A DNA stretch of 28,356 bases from Clostridium sp. AF27-2AA (GTDB lineage Bacteria > Bacillota > Clostridia > Lachnospirales > Lachnospiraceae). Location of the stretch: positions 1-28,356 of the forward strand of contig NZ_QUFI01000033.1 in assembly GCF_003478505.1 (NCBI RefSeq), in the 5' to 3' direction. Under the pieces are notes generated by a model. That model was not told where the DNA came from. It ran no database searches and worked only from the letters and a program-made list of their open reading frames with translations. This document shows, in pieces, positions 8,227 to 16,208 of the stretch. Position numbers and translations under genes: made by a program. The stretch's first letter is position 1, and every line of letters begins with the position of its first letter.

Positions 8227-8496
8227 TTATTTCTGAAGCTCTACTTCCATATCTTCCATCAGTTCCGTGAAAATCTTAAAAAGATAATCCATCTCATCAT
8301 CGTTCTCTACAAATTCATATACGGCGTCGCTGTCCTCTGCTTTGGAAACATCCTTTAAAATGTAACACTCGCCGTCTTCCTCTTCTTCGGAATCAGTCAC
8401 TAAAAGGTAGTTCATTCCATTGATACGGGTCTCCTCCAGGACATAAAAATCCACAGATTCCCCAGTATCGGTCTGCAGGGTAATTTTTTCTTCCAT
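8227..8496 (-). CDS. yrzB: DUF1292 family protein (YrzB-like)
   Basis: This is a small acidic protein of 89 aa of the DUF1292 family. It opens EEKITLQTDTGESVDFYVLEE, continues NYLLVTDSEEEEDGECYILK, and is rich in Asp and Glu throughout, with no cysteine pattern beyond one Cys. No biochemical function is established for the family. It sits between yqgF and RNase J, exactly where yrzB lies in B. subtilis relatives, 21 nt from the upstream gene. The ATG at 8496 is preferred over the adjacent upstream GTG. Confidence 0.85.
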   Translation of the reverse strand: MEEKITLQTDTGESVDFYVLEETRINGMNYLLVTDSEEEEDGECYILKDVSKAEDSDAVYEFVENDDEMDYLFKIFTELMEDMEVELQK

Positions 8497-8517
8497 CACG
8501 GTCTCTCTCCTGTTTTT

Positions 8518-8937
8518 TTACTTAAGGGAGCCCAGATAAGACTGTAAGATCAGGGTGGCCGCGATCTTGTCGATCACCTTTTTCCGGTCTTCTCTGCGTA
8601 CTCCGCTTTCGATCAGAATCTCATTTGCTTCAATAGTTGTCAGACGCTCGTCCCACAGAACAACCGGCAGACCGGTTCTGCGTACCAGCATATTGCGAAA
8701 TTCTTCTGTTTTCAGCGCACGTTCCCCAATTGAATCATCCATATTCTTAGGATATCCCAAAACGATGGTTTCAACCTGGTATTCTTCCACCAGGGCCTCA
8801 ATCCGGGCAAGGGTCTTGCGCAGCTTATTCTCTTCCTTCCGGGTAATCGTCTCCACGCCCTGAGCCGTCATGCCCAGCGGATCGCAGACTGCTACCCCTA
8901 CTGTTTTGGATCCATAGTCCAGTCCTAAAATTCTCAT
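8518..8937 (-). CDS. yqgF: YqgF/RuvX family putative pre-16S rRNA nuclease (Holliday junction resolvase-like)
   Basis: This is an RNase H-fold protein of 139 aa, a standard family length. It shows the N-terminal motif [15 protein letters not shown] with the catalytic Asp, the central [16 protein letters not shown], and the C-terminal [14 protein letters not shown] with further acidic residues. E. coli YqgF is linked to 5' maturation of 16S rRNA; the resolvase name comes from structural similarity. It follows ireB and precedes the DUF1292 gene, an arrangement conserved in Firmicutes. The start ATG has an AGGA Shine-Dalgarno about 7 nt upstream. Confidence 0.93.
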   Translation of the reverse strand: MRILGLDYGSKTVGVAVCDPLGMTAQGVETITRKEENKLRKTLARIEALVEEYQVETIVLGYPKNMDDSIGERALKTEEFRNMLVRRTGLPVVLWDERLTTIEANEILIESGVRREDRKKVIDKIAATLILQSYLGSLK

Positions 8938-8957
8938 AAAATTTTCCTATCATACAC

Positions 8958-8993
8958 AAAACTGCCAGCCTCTCCGGACGGATATGGCTGGCA
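8958..8993 (-). terminator. Intercistronic stem-loop between ireB and yqgF
   Basis: TGCCAGCC (8963-8970) and GGCTGGCA (8986-8993) form a perfect 8-bp stem with a 15-nt loop. On the minus strand the stem is followed by TTTT (8958-8961). It lies about 20 nt before the yqgF start, so it may attenuate the operon downstream of ireB or stabilise the ireB 3' end. The T run is short, so it is probably leaky. Confidence 0.5.
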
Positions 8994-9023
8994 AGCATCT
9001 TTTGTTATATCTGGCACAAGCTT

Positions 9024-9284
9024 TTATTTTAATCTGGCATCAATGTAAACAGACATCAGTTCTTCCAGAATTTCATCACGCTCGACTTTCATGATCAGGC
9101 TTCTGGCACCTTTATGGCTGGTGATATAGGTTGGATCTCCGGACATAATATAACCTACGATCTGGTTTACCGGATTATAACCTTTTTCCGTCAGCGCCAC
9201 ATACACCTGTTCCAAAACCTGGCTGACATCCATTTTGTTCTCCTGTACTGCTTTAAAAAACTGTGTGTTATGAATTTCGCCCAT
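9024..9284 (-). CDS. ireB: IreB family regulatory phosphoprotein (DUF965)
   Basis: This 86-aa protein matches the IreB/YrzL family along its length: VSQVLEQVYVALTEKGYNP, NQIVGYIMSGDPTYITSHK, and ARSLIMKVERDEILEELM. In Enterococcus faecalis, IreB is phosphorylated on N-terminal threonines by the PASTA kinase IreK and negatively regulates cephalosporin resistance and UDP-GlcNAc synthesis. In this copy only one Thr lies in the first 15 residues (Thr7, HNTQFF). It heads the conserved yqgF–RNase J operon behind its own promoter. The ATG at 9284 is preferred over an upstream GTG lying within the Shine-Dalgarno AAAGGAC. Confidence 0.9.
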   Translation of the reverse strand: MGEIHNTQFFKAVQENKMDVSQVLEQVYVALTEKGYNPVNQIVGYIMSGDPTYITSHKGARSLIMKVERDEILEELMSVYIDARLK

Positions 9285-9314
9285 GTTCTTCACGTCCTTT
9301 AACTATTCTTTTAT

Positions 9315-9343
9315 ATTCTATACTACTTTCCATGATTCGTCAA
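9315..9343 (-). promoter_or_regulatory. Predicted sigma-A promoter of the ireB operon
   Basis: On the minus strand TTGACG (9338-9343) and TAGAAT (9315-9320) are separated by exactly 17 nt. Both hexamers match five of six consensus bases. The predicted start is about 25 nt before the ireB ATG. Confidence 0.75.
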
Positions 9344-9359
9344 GTAAGAGGACTTCATT

Positions 9360-9419
9360 GCTGCTGTTTTCAGCAGCAACGGATTTTGCCGATGCTTCGC
9401 ATTCCAAATCGGCAAAATC
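9360..9419. repeat. Two adjacent strong stem-loops between mtaB and ireB
   Basis: GCTGCTG (9360-9366) pairs with CAGCAGC (9371-9377) around TTTT. GATTTTGCCGAT (9382-9393) pairs perfectly with ATCGGCAAAATC (9408-9419) around a 14-nt loop. Neither is followed by a clear T run on the mtaB strand. They may form a rho-independent-like 3' end for mtaB, a processed RNA structure, or a dispersed repeat. Confidence 0.6.
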
Positions 9420-9448
9420 TGCTGTCACCACGATAACATACGGAATTT

Positions 9449-10780
9449 TCAGTTCAGAAAATTCCTACTATCCAGTAACAACACTTCGTCGTTTAATGCC
9501 TCTTTCAGGATGCCTTCGGTCATTTTATTTTTCAGATTATCTGCATATGGAACCACAGCTTTTACATATTCCATAGTATGGCCGATCATGTACGCACGGC
9601 CTCCGATCTCGGTTTTTTCTTCCAGAAGCACCGTTTTTTTCTTGCCAGAAAAGCTCTCACGGTATGCCTTTGACATCTGTTTTTCCAGTTTCAAAAGTAT
9701 CTCGCTGCGGACACTCTTCACCTGCTCCGGAATCTGATCCGGCATGCGGTCCGCGCGGGTTCCGGCACGTCTGGAATACTTGAAAATGTGCATCTCGTAG
9801 AAGCCGATCCGCTCTAAAAATGCCTTTGTCTCTTCAAACTCTTCCTCAGTCTCACCCGGGAAGCCCACAATGACATCGGTGGTGATTGCCGGATTGTCAA
9901 AGTATCTGCGCAGGATCTCACAGCCTGCAGCGTACTCCTCTGTGGTGTAATGGCGGTTCATGCGCTTTAAGGTCTTATCGCAGCCGCTCTGTAAGGACAG
10001 ATGGAAATGCGGACAGAACTTCGGCATAGAAGCCAGTGCCTGCGCAAATTCTTCGGTGATGATGCGCGGTTCCAGAGAGCCAAGGCGGATGCGGCGGATT
10101 CCCTCCACCTCATGCACCTGTTTTATCAGGCTTAACAGGTTTTCTTTCTTTTCCTCTTCCTTAAAATCCACGCCATAAGAGCTTAAGTGGATGCCGGTCA
10201 GGACCACCTCCTGATAGCCCGCGGCTGCCAGCTCCCGCACCTCGGCTACAACCTCATCCGGTCTGCGGCTGCGGACGCGTCCGCGGGTGTATGGGATAAT
10301 GCAGTAGCTGCAGAACTGGTTGCAGCCATCCTGAATCTTCAAAAAGGCTCGGGTATGATCCGCAATCTTGTGGATGGAAAGGCGCTCATACTCATGAGTC
10401 TCGCTGATTTCGATCACATGGCTGCTGTCACTCTTATCTTTGAAATATTCTTCCAGGATCGGAAGCAGATCCTGCTTTTTATTGTTTCCGATGATGACAT
10501 CTACTGCCAGATCCGCCTTCAGCTCCTCTGCTGCCGCCTGGACATAGCAGCCAGCCGCAACCACCACGGCATCCGGATTCTGCTTCTTAGCCCGGTGCAG
10601 CATCTGTCTGGACTTGCGGTCCGCGATATTGGTTACGGAACAGGTGTTGATAATGTAGACATCGGCCTTTTCGTGGAAGGGCACGATCTCGTATCCGGCT
10701 TCTTCCAGAAGCTGCTGCATGGCCTCCGTTTCATAGGAATTTACCTTGCAGCCCAGATTGTGCAATGCTGCCGTTCTCAT
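9449..10780 (-). CDS. mtaB: tRNA (N6-L-threonylcarbamoyladenosine(37)-C2)-methylthiotransferase MtaB
   Basis: This is a radical SAM methylthiotransferase of 443 aa that converts t6A37 to ms2t6A37 in tRNAs. The N-terminal UPF0004 domain begins LHNLGCKVNSYETEAM and holds the cluster cysteines C10, C46 (INTCSVTNIADRKSRQ) and C78 (AGCYVQ). The radical SAM core carries C-x3-C-x2-C as DGCNQFCSYCIIPYTRGRVRSR-type sequence near residue 150, and a C-terminal TRAM-like region follows. The NTCSVTN and LGCKVN patterns favour MtaB over MiaB or RimO. Start ATG follows AAGGAG. It is divergent from the HPr-like gene; no convincing promoter hexamers of its own were found. Confidence 0.93.
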   Translation of the reverse strand: MRTAALHNLGCKVNSYETEAMQQLLEEAGYEIVPFHEKADVYIINTCSVTNIADRKSRQMLHRAKKQNPDAVVVAAGCYVQAAAEELKADLAVDVIIGNNKKQDLLPILEEYFKDKSDSSHVIEISETHEYERLSIHKIADHTRAFLKIQDGCNQFCSYCIIPYTRGRVRSRRPDEVVAEVRELAAAGYQEVVLTGIHLSSYGVDFKEEEKKENLLSLIKQVHEVEGIRRIRLGSLEPRIITEEFAQALASMPKFCPHFHLSLQSGCDKTLKRMNRHYTTEEYAAGCEILRRYFDNPAITTDVIVGFPGETEEEFEETKAFLERIGFYEMHIFKYSRRAGTRADRMPDQIPEQVKSVRSEILLKLEKQMSKAYRESFSGKKKTVLLEEKTEIGGRAYMIGHTMEYVKAVVPYADNLKNKMTEGILKEALNDEVLLLDSRNFLN

Positions 10781-10837
10781 ATAATTCTCCTTTATTGTCC
10801 TAACAAATATTTAACCTGATTTCATGGAAACTCCCTA

Positions 10838-10866
10838 TTGACTTTCCCCCGATATGTTTGTAAAAT
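10838..10866 (+). promoter_or_regulatory. Predicted sigma-A promoter of the HPr-like gene
   Basis: TTGACT (10838-10843), a 17-nt spacer and TAAAAT (10861-10866) are near consensus. The leader to the ATG at 10940 is about 70 nt and ends with a strong AAGGAGG Shine-Dalgarno. Confidence 0.75.
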
Positions 10867-10939
10867 TTATCATAAGGCGAAAGAAGATTTTATCCCTACG
10901 CCAAGATTAAAAAGGTAACCATTTAAGGAGGTTTCTCAC

Positions 10940-11173
10940 ATGAAAACAGTTCGTATTTCTTTAAATTCTATTGATAAAGTGAAGTCTTTCGTAAACGACT
11001 TAACCAAGTTTGATGTCGACTTTGATCTGGTATCCGGCAGATATGTCATCGACGCAAAGTCCATCATGGGCATCTTCAGCCTGGATCTTTCCAAGCCGAT
11101 CGACTTAAACATCCATGCTGAGGCTGGTATCGATGAGATTCTGGAGACCCTGTCCCCGTACATCATCAAATAA
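10940..11173 (+). CDS. HPr-fold protein lacking the active-site histidine (Crh-like)
   Basis: This is a 77-aa protein with the HPr family's regulatory segment AKSIMGIFSLDLSK, which carries the serine equivalent to Ser46 of HPr (here Ser41). The phosphotransfer segment around His15 (usually HARPA) is absent: ungapped alignment on SIMG puts Ser10 in that position, within LNSIDKV. It therefore cannot carry a PEP-derived phosphate as HPr does, but could be a target of HPr kinase and a CcpA partner, as B. subtilis Crh is. It is monocistronic with its own promoter and terminator, divergent from mtaB. Family membership is seen; a Crh-like role is inference. Confidence 0.8.
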   Translation: MKTVRISLNSIDKVKSFVNDLTKFDVDFDLVSGRYVIDAKSIMGIFSLDLSKPIDLNIHAEAGIDEILETLSPYIIK

Positions 11174-11194
11174 TTCCGCTTACGTGATTTTTAA

Positions 11195-11228
11195 AAGGAT
11201 ACTCCGACCGGAGTATCCTTATTTTTTT
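11195..11228 (+). terminator. Strong bidirectional terminator between the HPr-like gene and thiI
   Basis: AAGGATACTCCG (11195-11206) pairs perfectly with CGGAGTATCCTT (11209-11220), followed by A and seven T on the plus strand. On the minus strand the stem is followed by TTTT, so it can also end the convergent thiI transcript. Confidence 0.92.
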
Positions 11229-11238
11229 GCTTGAAAAC

Positions 11239-12420
11239 TTAATCGCACCAGATGACTTCCTCTGTCTCCAGCGCAGCCCGTACCATCTCATCAATCTTCT
11301 CTTCCAGTTTAGTCTCTGATTTGTGAATGATATTTAAGTTCGGCTTCGTTACCGGATGCTTGGCCACAAAGATGGTACAGCAGTCCTCGAACGGCTGAAT
11401 GGAGGTTTCAAAGGTTCCGATTTTCTCGGAAATATCAATGATTTCCTGCTTATCAAAGCCGATCAGCGGACGGAATACCGGCATGGTGCAGACCTCGTTG
11501 GTTGCAGCCAGGGACTGAACCGTCTGGGATGCCACCTGACCGATGCTCTCGCCGGTGATGAGGGCCAGGGAATCACTCTTCTTTGCAATCTCCTCTGCGA
11601 TCTTCATCATGTAGCGGCGCATGATAATGGTCAGTTCCTCATGCGGGCACTGCTCGTAAATATAAAGCTGAATGTCGGTAAAGTTTACCACATGCAGCGG
11701 AATCGGGCCGGAATAACGTGCTACCAGCTTGGCCAGGTCTACCACCTTCTGCTTTGCGCGGTCGCTGGTGTATGGCGGAGCATGGAAGTAAACTGCATCG
11801 ATCTTCACACCGCGCTTTGCGATCATATAGCCTGCCACCGGGCTGTCGATACCGCCGGACAAAAGCAGGGTTGCCTTTCCGTTGGTGCCCACCGGCATAC
11901 CGCCCGGTCCCGGGATCATCAGGGAGTAAATATTAACGACCTTGCGGATCTCTACATGCACCAGAACATCCGGATGATGCACATCTACAGAGGTCTCCGG
12001 GAATGCGTTTAGGATCACCTCACCAAAATCACAGTTCATCTGCTCGGAACGGACCGGATAATTCTTGTCCGCGCGTCTGGAATCTACCTTGAAGGTAAAA
12101 TGCTTGTCCGGATAAGCCTGATCAATGTAGTCCACAACAACCTTCTTTAAATTCTCATAATCCTTGTCCTCAAGCTGCAGCATCGGACAGATCCACGCAA
12201 TACCGAATACCTTTTTTAAGGCTTCGATCACTTCATCGTAATCGTACTCACTAAGAGCCTGAACGTAGATACGGCCGGACTCCTTGGATGCAATGAAAGA
12301 ACCTTCTACCTTTTTGAGCGCGTTCTTGATCTGCTTGATCAGGGCATCCTCAAAAAGGTAACGGTTTTTACCCTTGGTACCGATCTCTGCGTACTTAATC
12401 AAAAATGACTGGTATACCAT
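11239..12420 (-). CDS. thiI: tRNA 4-thiouridine synthase ThiI (short form without rhodanese domain)
   Basis: This is a ThiI of 393 aa that adenylates U8 of tRNA and inserts sulfur to give s4U. Visible parts are an N-terminal ferredoxin-like and THUMP region (about residues 1-165), the PP-loop LLSGGIDSPVAGYMIAKRG (about 186-204), and the signature region EDCCTIFVAKHPVTKPN near residue 340 with the catalytic cysteine. The C-terminal rhodanese domain of E. coli ThiI is missing, as is usual in Firmicutes, where a dedicated cysteine desulfurase (NifZ) supplies the sulfur. Such a gene lies 18 nt upstream here, supporting that pairing. Confidence 0.94.
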   Translation of the reverse strand: MVYQSFLIKYAEIGTKGKNRYLFEDALIKQIKNALKKVEGSFIASKESGRIYVQALSEYDYDEVIEALKKVFGIAWICPMLQLEDKDYENLKKVVVDYIDQAYPDKHFTFKVDSRRADKNYPVRSEQMNCDFGEVILNAFPETSVDVHHPDVLVHVEIRKVVNIYSLMIPGPGGMPVGTNGKATLLLSGGIDSPVAGYMIAKRGVKIDAVYFHAPPYTSDRAKQKVVDLAKLVARYSGPIPLHVVNFTDIQLYIYEQCPHEELTIIMRRYMMKIAEEIAKKSDSLALITGESIGQVASQTVQSLAATNEVCTMPVFRPLIGFDKQEIIDISEKIGTFETSIQPFEDCCTIFVAKHPVTKPNLNIIHKSETKLEEKIDEMVRAALETEEVIWCD

Positions 12421-12438
12421 ACTTTTATCCTTTCTTAG

Positions 12439-13593
12439 TTATCCTCTCTGGTAACGGCGCAAGACCGGAACCAGCTCCTTTAATACATCAATGGTGTAAT
12501 CTACTTCTTCTTTCGTGTTGAACATGCCAAAGCTCATGCGGATGGTGGAGTCCAGAAGTTTCTGTGCCACACCGATACCCTTTAAGGTTCCGCTGATACC
12601 CGGATGGTTGGAAGAACATGCGGAACCGGAAGAAACATAAACACCTTTGTCTTCCAGCGCATGCAGAAGCACCTCGCTGCGCACGCCCTCAAAGCTGACG
12701 CTCACAATCTGCGGCGCGCTCGCCTCGCCCTTTTTGCTGTTGATGACCGTTCCCTCGATTTCGCCCAGACGGTCGGTCATATAGTCTTTGAGCTCAATGA
12801 GCTTCTGTACCTTTTCCGCATGGTTCGTGTACATCTCCTTTGCGGCAGCGCCAAAGCCTGCCACGCCCGGAACATTCTCAGTGCCGGAACGCATGCCTGC
12901 CTGCTGGCCGCCTCCGTAGATGAGCGGTTTGATCTTCACGCCATTGCGGATGTATAAGAATCCGACACCCTTCGGTCCGTGGATCTTATGGCTGCTGACG
13001 GAAAGCAGGTCAATGCCCTGTTTTTTCGGGCGAATCACATACTTGCCATAGGCCTGAATGGCATCCACATGATACAGGGTGGACGGATTCTTTGCCTTAA
13101 TAATCTTTGAGATTTCCTCCACCGGCTCCACAGCTCCCACCTCATTGTTCACATACATGGTGGAAACCAGAATGGTATCCGGGCGAATGGCCTCCTCCAG
13201 CTCCTTCAGGCTGATGTGGCCATCATGGTCAACCGGAAGAATGGTCACTTCAAAGCCCAGTTCCTCCAGCACCCCCAGCGGATTGTATACAGACGGATGC
13301 TCGATGGAGGTACTGATGATGTGCTTTCCGGCTCTCTGGTTCGCCCAGGCTGCGCCGATCAGTGCCATGTTGTTGGACTCGGAACCGCCGGAAGTAAACA
13401 GGATTTCCTTCTCCTGCACCTTCATGGTATCCGCGATAATTTTCCGTGCATCGCGGATGTACTGCTCTGCCTCCATGCCCTTGCGGTGCTTGGCAGCCGG
13501 ATTGCCATAGTCCTCTGTCATTGTTTTTACCACGATGTCCTTCACGCTGTCCAGGACCTTGGTGGTAGCTGAATTATCAAAATATGCTTCCAT
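12439..13593 (-). CDS. nifZ: Cysteine desulfurase (NifS/IscS family, NifZ-like) partnering ThiI
   Basis: This is a PLP-dependent class V aminotransferase of 384 aa releasing sulfur from cysteine. It shows the opening AYFDNSATTKV, the histidine region TSIEHPSVYNP, the PLP lysine in SVSSHKIHGPKGVG (about residue 203), and the catalytic cysteine in SSGSACSSNHPGISG (about residue 322) in a short flexible loop typical of group I NifS/IscS. Immediate linkage to a rhodanese-less thiI parallels nifZ-thiI of B. subtilis, where it serves s4U formation. The upstream neighbour rsmE ends 21 nt away, so an operon prmA-rsmE-nifZ-thiI is likely. A general Fe-S role cannot be ruled out. Confidence 0.93.
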   Translation of the reverse strand: MEAYFDNSATTKVLDSVKDIVVKTMTEDYGNPAAKHRKGMEAEQYIRDARKIIADTMKVQEKEILFTSGGSESNNMALIGAAWANQRAGKHIISTSIEHPSVYNPLGVLEELGFEVTILPVDHDGHISLKELEEAIRPDTILVSTMYVNNEVGAVEPVEEISKIIKAKNPSTLYHVDAIQAYGKYVIRPKKQGIDLLSVSSHKIHGPKGVGFLYIRNGVKIKPLIYGGGQQAGMRSGTENVPGVAGFGAAAKEMYTNHAEKVQKLIELKDYMTDRLGEIEGTVINSKKGEASAPQIVSVSFEGVRSEVLLHALEDKGVYVSSGSACSSNHPGISGTLKGIGVAQKLLDSTIRMSFGMFNTKEEVDYTIDVLKELVPVLRRYQRG

Positions 13594-13614
13594 TGCATAA
13601 TACTCCTATTATAT

Positions 13615-14352
13615 TTACTGTTCTAACTGGAACATCAGGATGGAAAGCATAGTCATGCCCGCGGTCTCAGTCCGCAGGATGCGCCGTCCCAGAGTGATGG
13701 GATGGATGCCTTCCGTCATGGCTGCTTCCACTTCCTCTACATCAAAGCCGCCCTCCGGACCGATAAAGATGCCCACACGCATACCGGGCTTTACCTGATC
13801 CAGAATGGCTTTCGTCTCTTTCATGCCCTCTGCCAGCTCATAGGGGATCAGATTGACATCAAATCCTTTTGCATAGGCAAAGGCCTCCTTCATGGTCAGC
13901 ACACTGTGCACCTGGGGAATCATCATGCGTCCGGACTGCTTGGCTGCGCTCTCCGCAATGGCGTTCCAGCGCTTCAGCCTGGATTCCTCCTTTTTCCGGT
14001 CCAGCTTCACCACTGCACGGCGGGTAGCCACCGGAATAACCTCATGCACTCCCAGCTCCACAGCCTTCTGAATAATAAGTTCCATCTTGTCGCTCTTGGG
14101 AAGGCCCTGAAACAGGTACAATTCTGCCGGAAGCTCACTTAAGTTGGTATCCTCCGTCAGGATTTTTGCCCGGATCTCCTCTTCTTCAATGGCTTCCAGC
14201 TCACAGATATAGCTGCGGGATATACCGTCGCGGATTCCCACCTGCTCTCCTGGCTTCATGCGCAGGACATTACGGATATGATTCACATCCTGACCGGTGA
14301 TCACGGCATAGCCATCCATGATCTGTGCCGGTGTTACAAAAAAATGATACAC
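13615..14352 (-). CDS. rsmE: 16S rRNA (uracil1498-N3)-methyltransferase RsmE
   Basis: This is a SPOUT-class methyltransferase of 245 aa that methylates U1498 in the 30S decoding region. An N-terminal PUA-like domain contains DVNHIRNVLRMKPGEQVGI. The SPOUT knot is marked by LPKSDKMELIIQKAVELGV, KQSGRMMIPQVH, and the SAM-binding tail IGPEGGFDVEEVE followed by LGRRILRTETA. The start is GTG with AGGAG seven nt upstream. It lies 11 nt downstream of prmA, the common order in Firmicutes. Confidence 0.95.
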   Translation of the reverse strand: MYHFFVTPAQIMDGYAVITGQDVNHIRNVLRMKPGEQVGIRDGISRSYICELEAIEEEEIRAKILTEDTNLSELPAELYLFQGLPKSDKMELIIQKAVELGVHEVIPVATRRAVVKLDRKKEESRLKRWNAIAESAAKQSGRMMIPQVHSVLTMKEAFAYAKGFDVNLIPYELAEGMKETKAILDQVKPGMRVGIFIGPEGGFDVEEVEAAMTEGIHPITLGRRILRTETAGMTMLSILMFQLEQ

Positions 14353-14363
14353 GCTGCTGCTCC

Positions 14364-15320
14364 TTATTTTCTGCGGGCGGTAATGGATACCCAGTCGCCC
14401 TGGTAGGTAGTTTCCACGATTTCAAGCTCCGGATTGGCATTCATGGCATCCTTGACATCCTGCTCCTTGGTGTTGATGATGCCAGAGGTGATGAACATGC
14501 CGCCGTGCTTGATGTGTTTGCAGATTTCTCCCTGCAGCATAATGATGACCGGAGCCAGAATGTTGGCTGCCGCAATGTCATAACACTCGTAACCAGCCTG
14601 GTCCTGAATAGCCTGATCATCGATGATGTTGCCCTGAACCACATGGAAACGGTCTGCCGGAATGTTGTTGGATTCCAGGTTCTCGCCCACAGCCACGATA
14701 GCGTTCTCATCCAGGTCTGTGCCGAACACACTCTTTGCGCCCAGCTTTAAGGCCGCAATACCCAGAATACCGCTTCCGGTTCCCACATCAATGATCTCAG
14801 AATCGGCGTTCACATATTTGCGCAGCTGGCGGATGCACAGCTGGGTGGTTTCATGCATACCGGTACCAAACGCGGTACCCGGGTCAATCTGAATAAGCAG
14901 CTTGTCCTTATGCTCCTCCGGGATGGTCTCCCAGGTTGGCTTGATAAGGATATCATCTACGGTAAACGGTTTGAAATACTGTTTCCAGTTGTTGATCCAG
15001 TCCTTGTCCTCAGTCTCTGAAACGCTTAAGCTGCGCTCACCCACATTCACAAATTCCGCGATCTCATCGAGTCCTGCGTTCACCTGATGGATGATGTTCT
15101 CCAGATTGCTTAAATCCTCCACATAAAAGCTTACCTTTGCGGTGCCGTCATCCGGCGGAAGCTCTGGGAGGATGTCGATGAACATACCCTTGGTGTCTGC
15201 GTCAGACAGCGGTACATTGTCCTCGATCTCAATACCCTCGATACCGATCTCGTCCAGCATGCTGCTGATCAGATCAACAGCTTCCGTGGTGGTCTTTAAG
15301 GTAAATTTGGTCCACTTCAT
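14364..15320 (-). CDS. prmA: Ribosomal protein L11 methyltransferase PrmA
   Basis: This protein of 318 aa trimethylates ribosomal protein L11. An N-terminal substrate-recognition domain (about residues 1-110) precedes a class I methyltransferase fold with PGTAFGTGMHETTQLC (about 148-162), the SAM-binding motif DVGTGSGILGIAALKLGA (about 178-195) and AANILAPVI with the post-motif typical of PrmA. It begins the prmA-rsmE-nifZ-thiI run with an AAGGAG Shine-Dalgarno. The TauE-like permease gene ends 32 nt upstream, so they may share a transcript. Confidence 0.95.
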   Translation of the reverse strand: MKWTKFTLKTTTEAVDLISSMLDEIGIEGIEIEDNVPLSDADTKGMFIDILPELPPDDGTAKVSFYVEDLSNLENIIHQVNAGLDEIAEFVNVGERSLSVSETEDKDWINNWKQYFKPFTVDDILIKPTWETIPEEHKDKLLIQIDPGTAFGTGMHETTQLCIRQLRKYVNADSEIIDVGTGSGILGIAALKLGAKSVFGTDLDENAIVAVGENLESNNIPADRFHVVQGNIIDDQAIQDQAGYECYDIAAANILAPVIIMLQGEICKHIKHGGMFITSGIINTKEQDVKDAMNANPELEIVETTYQGDWVSITARRK

Positions 15321-15352
15321 AGAAATTCTCCTTTTTCATATATACATTATGA

Positions 15353-16114
15353 TCAGATTCCCATTAAAATCTTGATGAATAAAATAGCCAGCACAATGAG
15401 GATGACCGGACGGACTATCTTCTGTCCATTGCTTACCACCAGGCCGGAACCAATGTAATTTCCTGCAATGCAGAACGCGGCTGCAGCCAGTCCCAGGCCG
15501 TAATACGCGGTTCCATTGAGCAGAAAGTTCGTCAGGGCCATGACGTTGGAGGTCAGATTCAGTACCTTGGTCATAGCCGATGCCTCATACACATTCAGAT
15601 GCGCAGCTCCGGTCAGGACCAGAAGATAAAAGGCTCCGGTTCCCGGTCCGTAAAAACCGTCATACATACCAATCACCAGAGCTGCCGTTATACAGATGAG
15701 CAGTACCGCCTTATTCGACAGCTTTTTCTGTTCGGTCTCTGCACCCATGTTCTTATTCCGCAGCACATAAAATGCCACGATTGGAAGCACTACCATCATC
15801 ATATGCTTGATCACGGTATCACTCACCATAAGAGAAAGACTGGATCCAATGTAGGAACCCACAATGGCTGCCAGGCAGGCGCACAGCACCGTCCAGATCA
15901 GTTGCTTGTCTTTGAGATATCCGTGCTTCAGATACCGCCATGTGGCGATGCTGGTTCCCAGTGTAGATGATATTTTATTCGTACCCAGGGCATAATGCGC
16001 CGGAACTCCGGCAATGATGTAGGCCGGAAGGGAAATCAGACCGCCTCCGCCTGCAATGGAATCAACAAATCCCGCCAGAAACACAAGCGGGCATACAATC
16101 AGATACTGTAACAT
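15353..16114 (-). CDS. TauE/SafE (DUF81) family membrane transporter
   Basis: This is a hydrophobic protein of 253 aa with about seven to eight predicted membrane segments. It has the family's N-terminal signature DSIAGGGGLISLPAYIIAG (about residues 16-34) and a second half-repeat signature GFYGPGTGAFYLL (about 154-166). Members export sulfite, sulfoacetate or related organosulfur anions, but substrates are rarely known. The longest ORF starts at a TTG at 16144; the ATG at 16114 puts the first membrane segment at the N-terminus, as in relatives. Proximity to the sulfur-transfer genes nifZ-thiI is suggestive but may be chance. Confidence 0.85.
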   Translation of the reverse strand: MLQYLIVCPLVFLAGFVDSIAGGGGLISLPAYIIAGVPAHYALGTNKISSTLGTSIATWRYLKHGYLKDKQLIWTVLCACLAAIVGSYIGSSLSLMVSDTVIKHMMMVVLPIVAFYVLRNKNMGAETEQKKLSNKAVLLICITAALVIGMYDGFYGPGTGAFYLLVLTGAAHLNVYEASAMTKVLNLTSNVMALTNFLLNGTAYYGLGLAAAAFCIAGNYIGSGLVVSNGQKIVRPVILIVLAILFIKILMGI

Positions 16115-16144
16115 AACATTCTCTTTTCTCTCGTAAATTGGCAA

Positions 16145-16188
16145 AATGCCACGGATACCAATATATCATAGAATCCGCGGCATTACAA
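16145..16188 (-). promoter_or_regulatory. Candidate promoter inside an inverted repeat upstream of the TauE-like gene
   Basis: AATGCCACGGAT (16145-16156) and ATCCGCGGCATT (16173-16184) form a 12-bp inverted repeat with one G-T mismatch and a 16-bp centre. Within it, on the minus strand, TTGTAA (16183-16188) and TATATT (16160-16165) are spaced by 17 nt. The dyad may be an operator for the permease gene, or the terminator hairpin of the acyl-CoA ligase operon (TTTT follows it on the minus strand). Confidence 0.45.
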
Positions 16189-16208
16189 GTTATCAATATG
16201 CTGTATTT

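Noticed and set aside
10781..10837. Promoter of mtaB
   Set aside because: Only poorly matched hexamers were found on the minus strand, although divergence from the HPr-like gene implies one exists.
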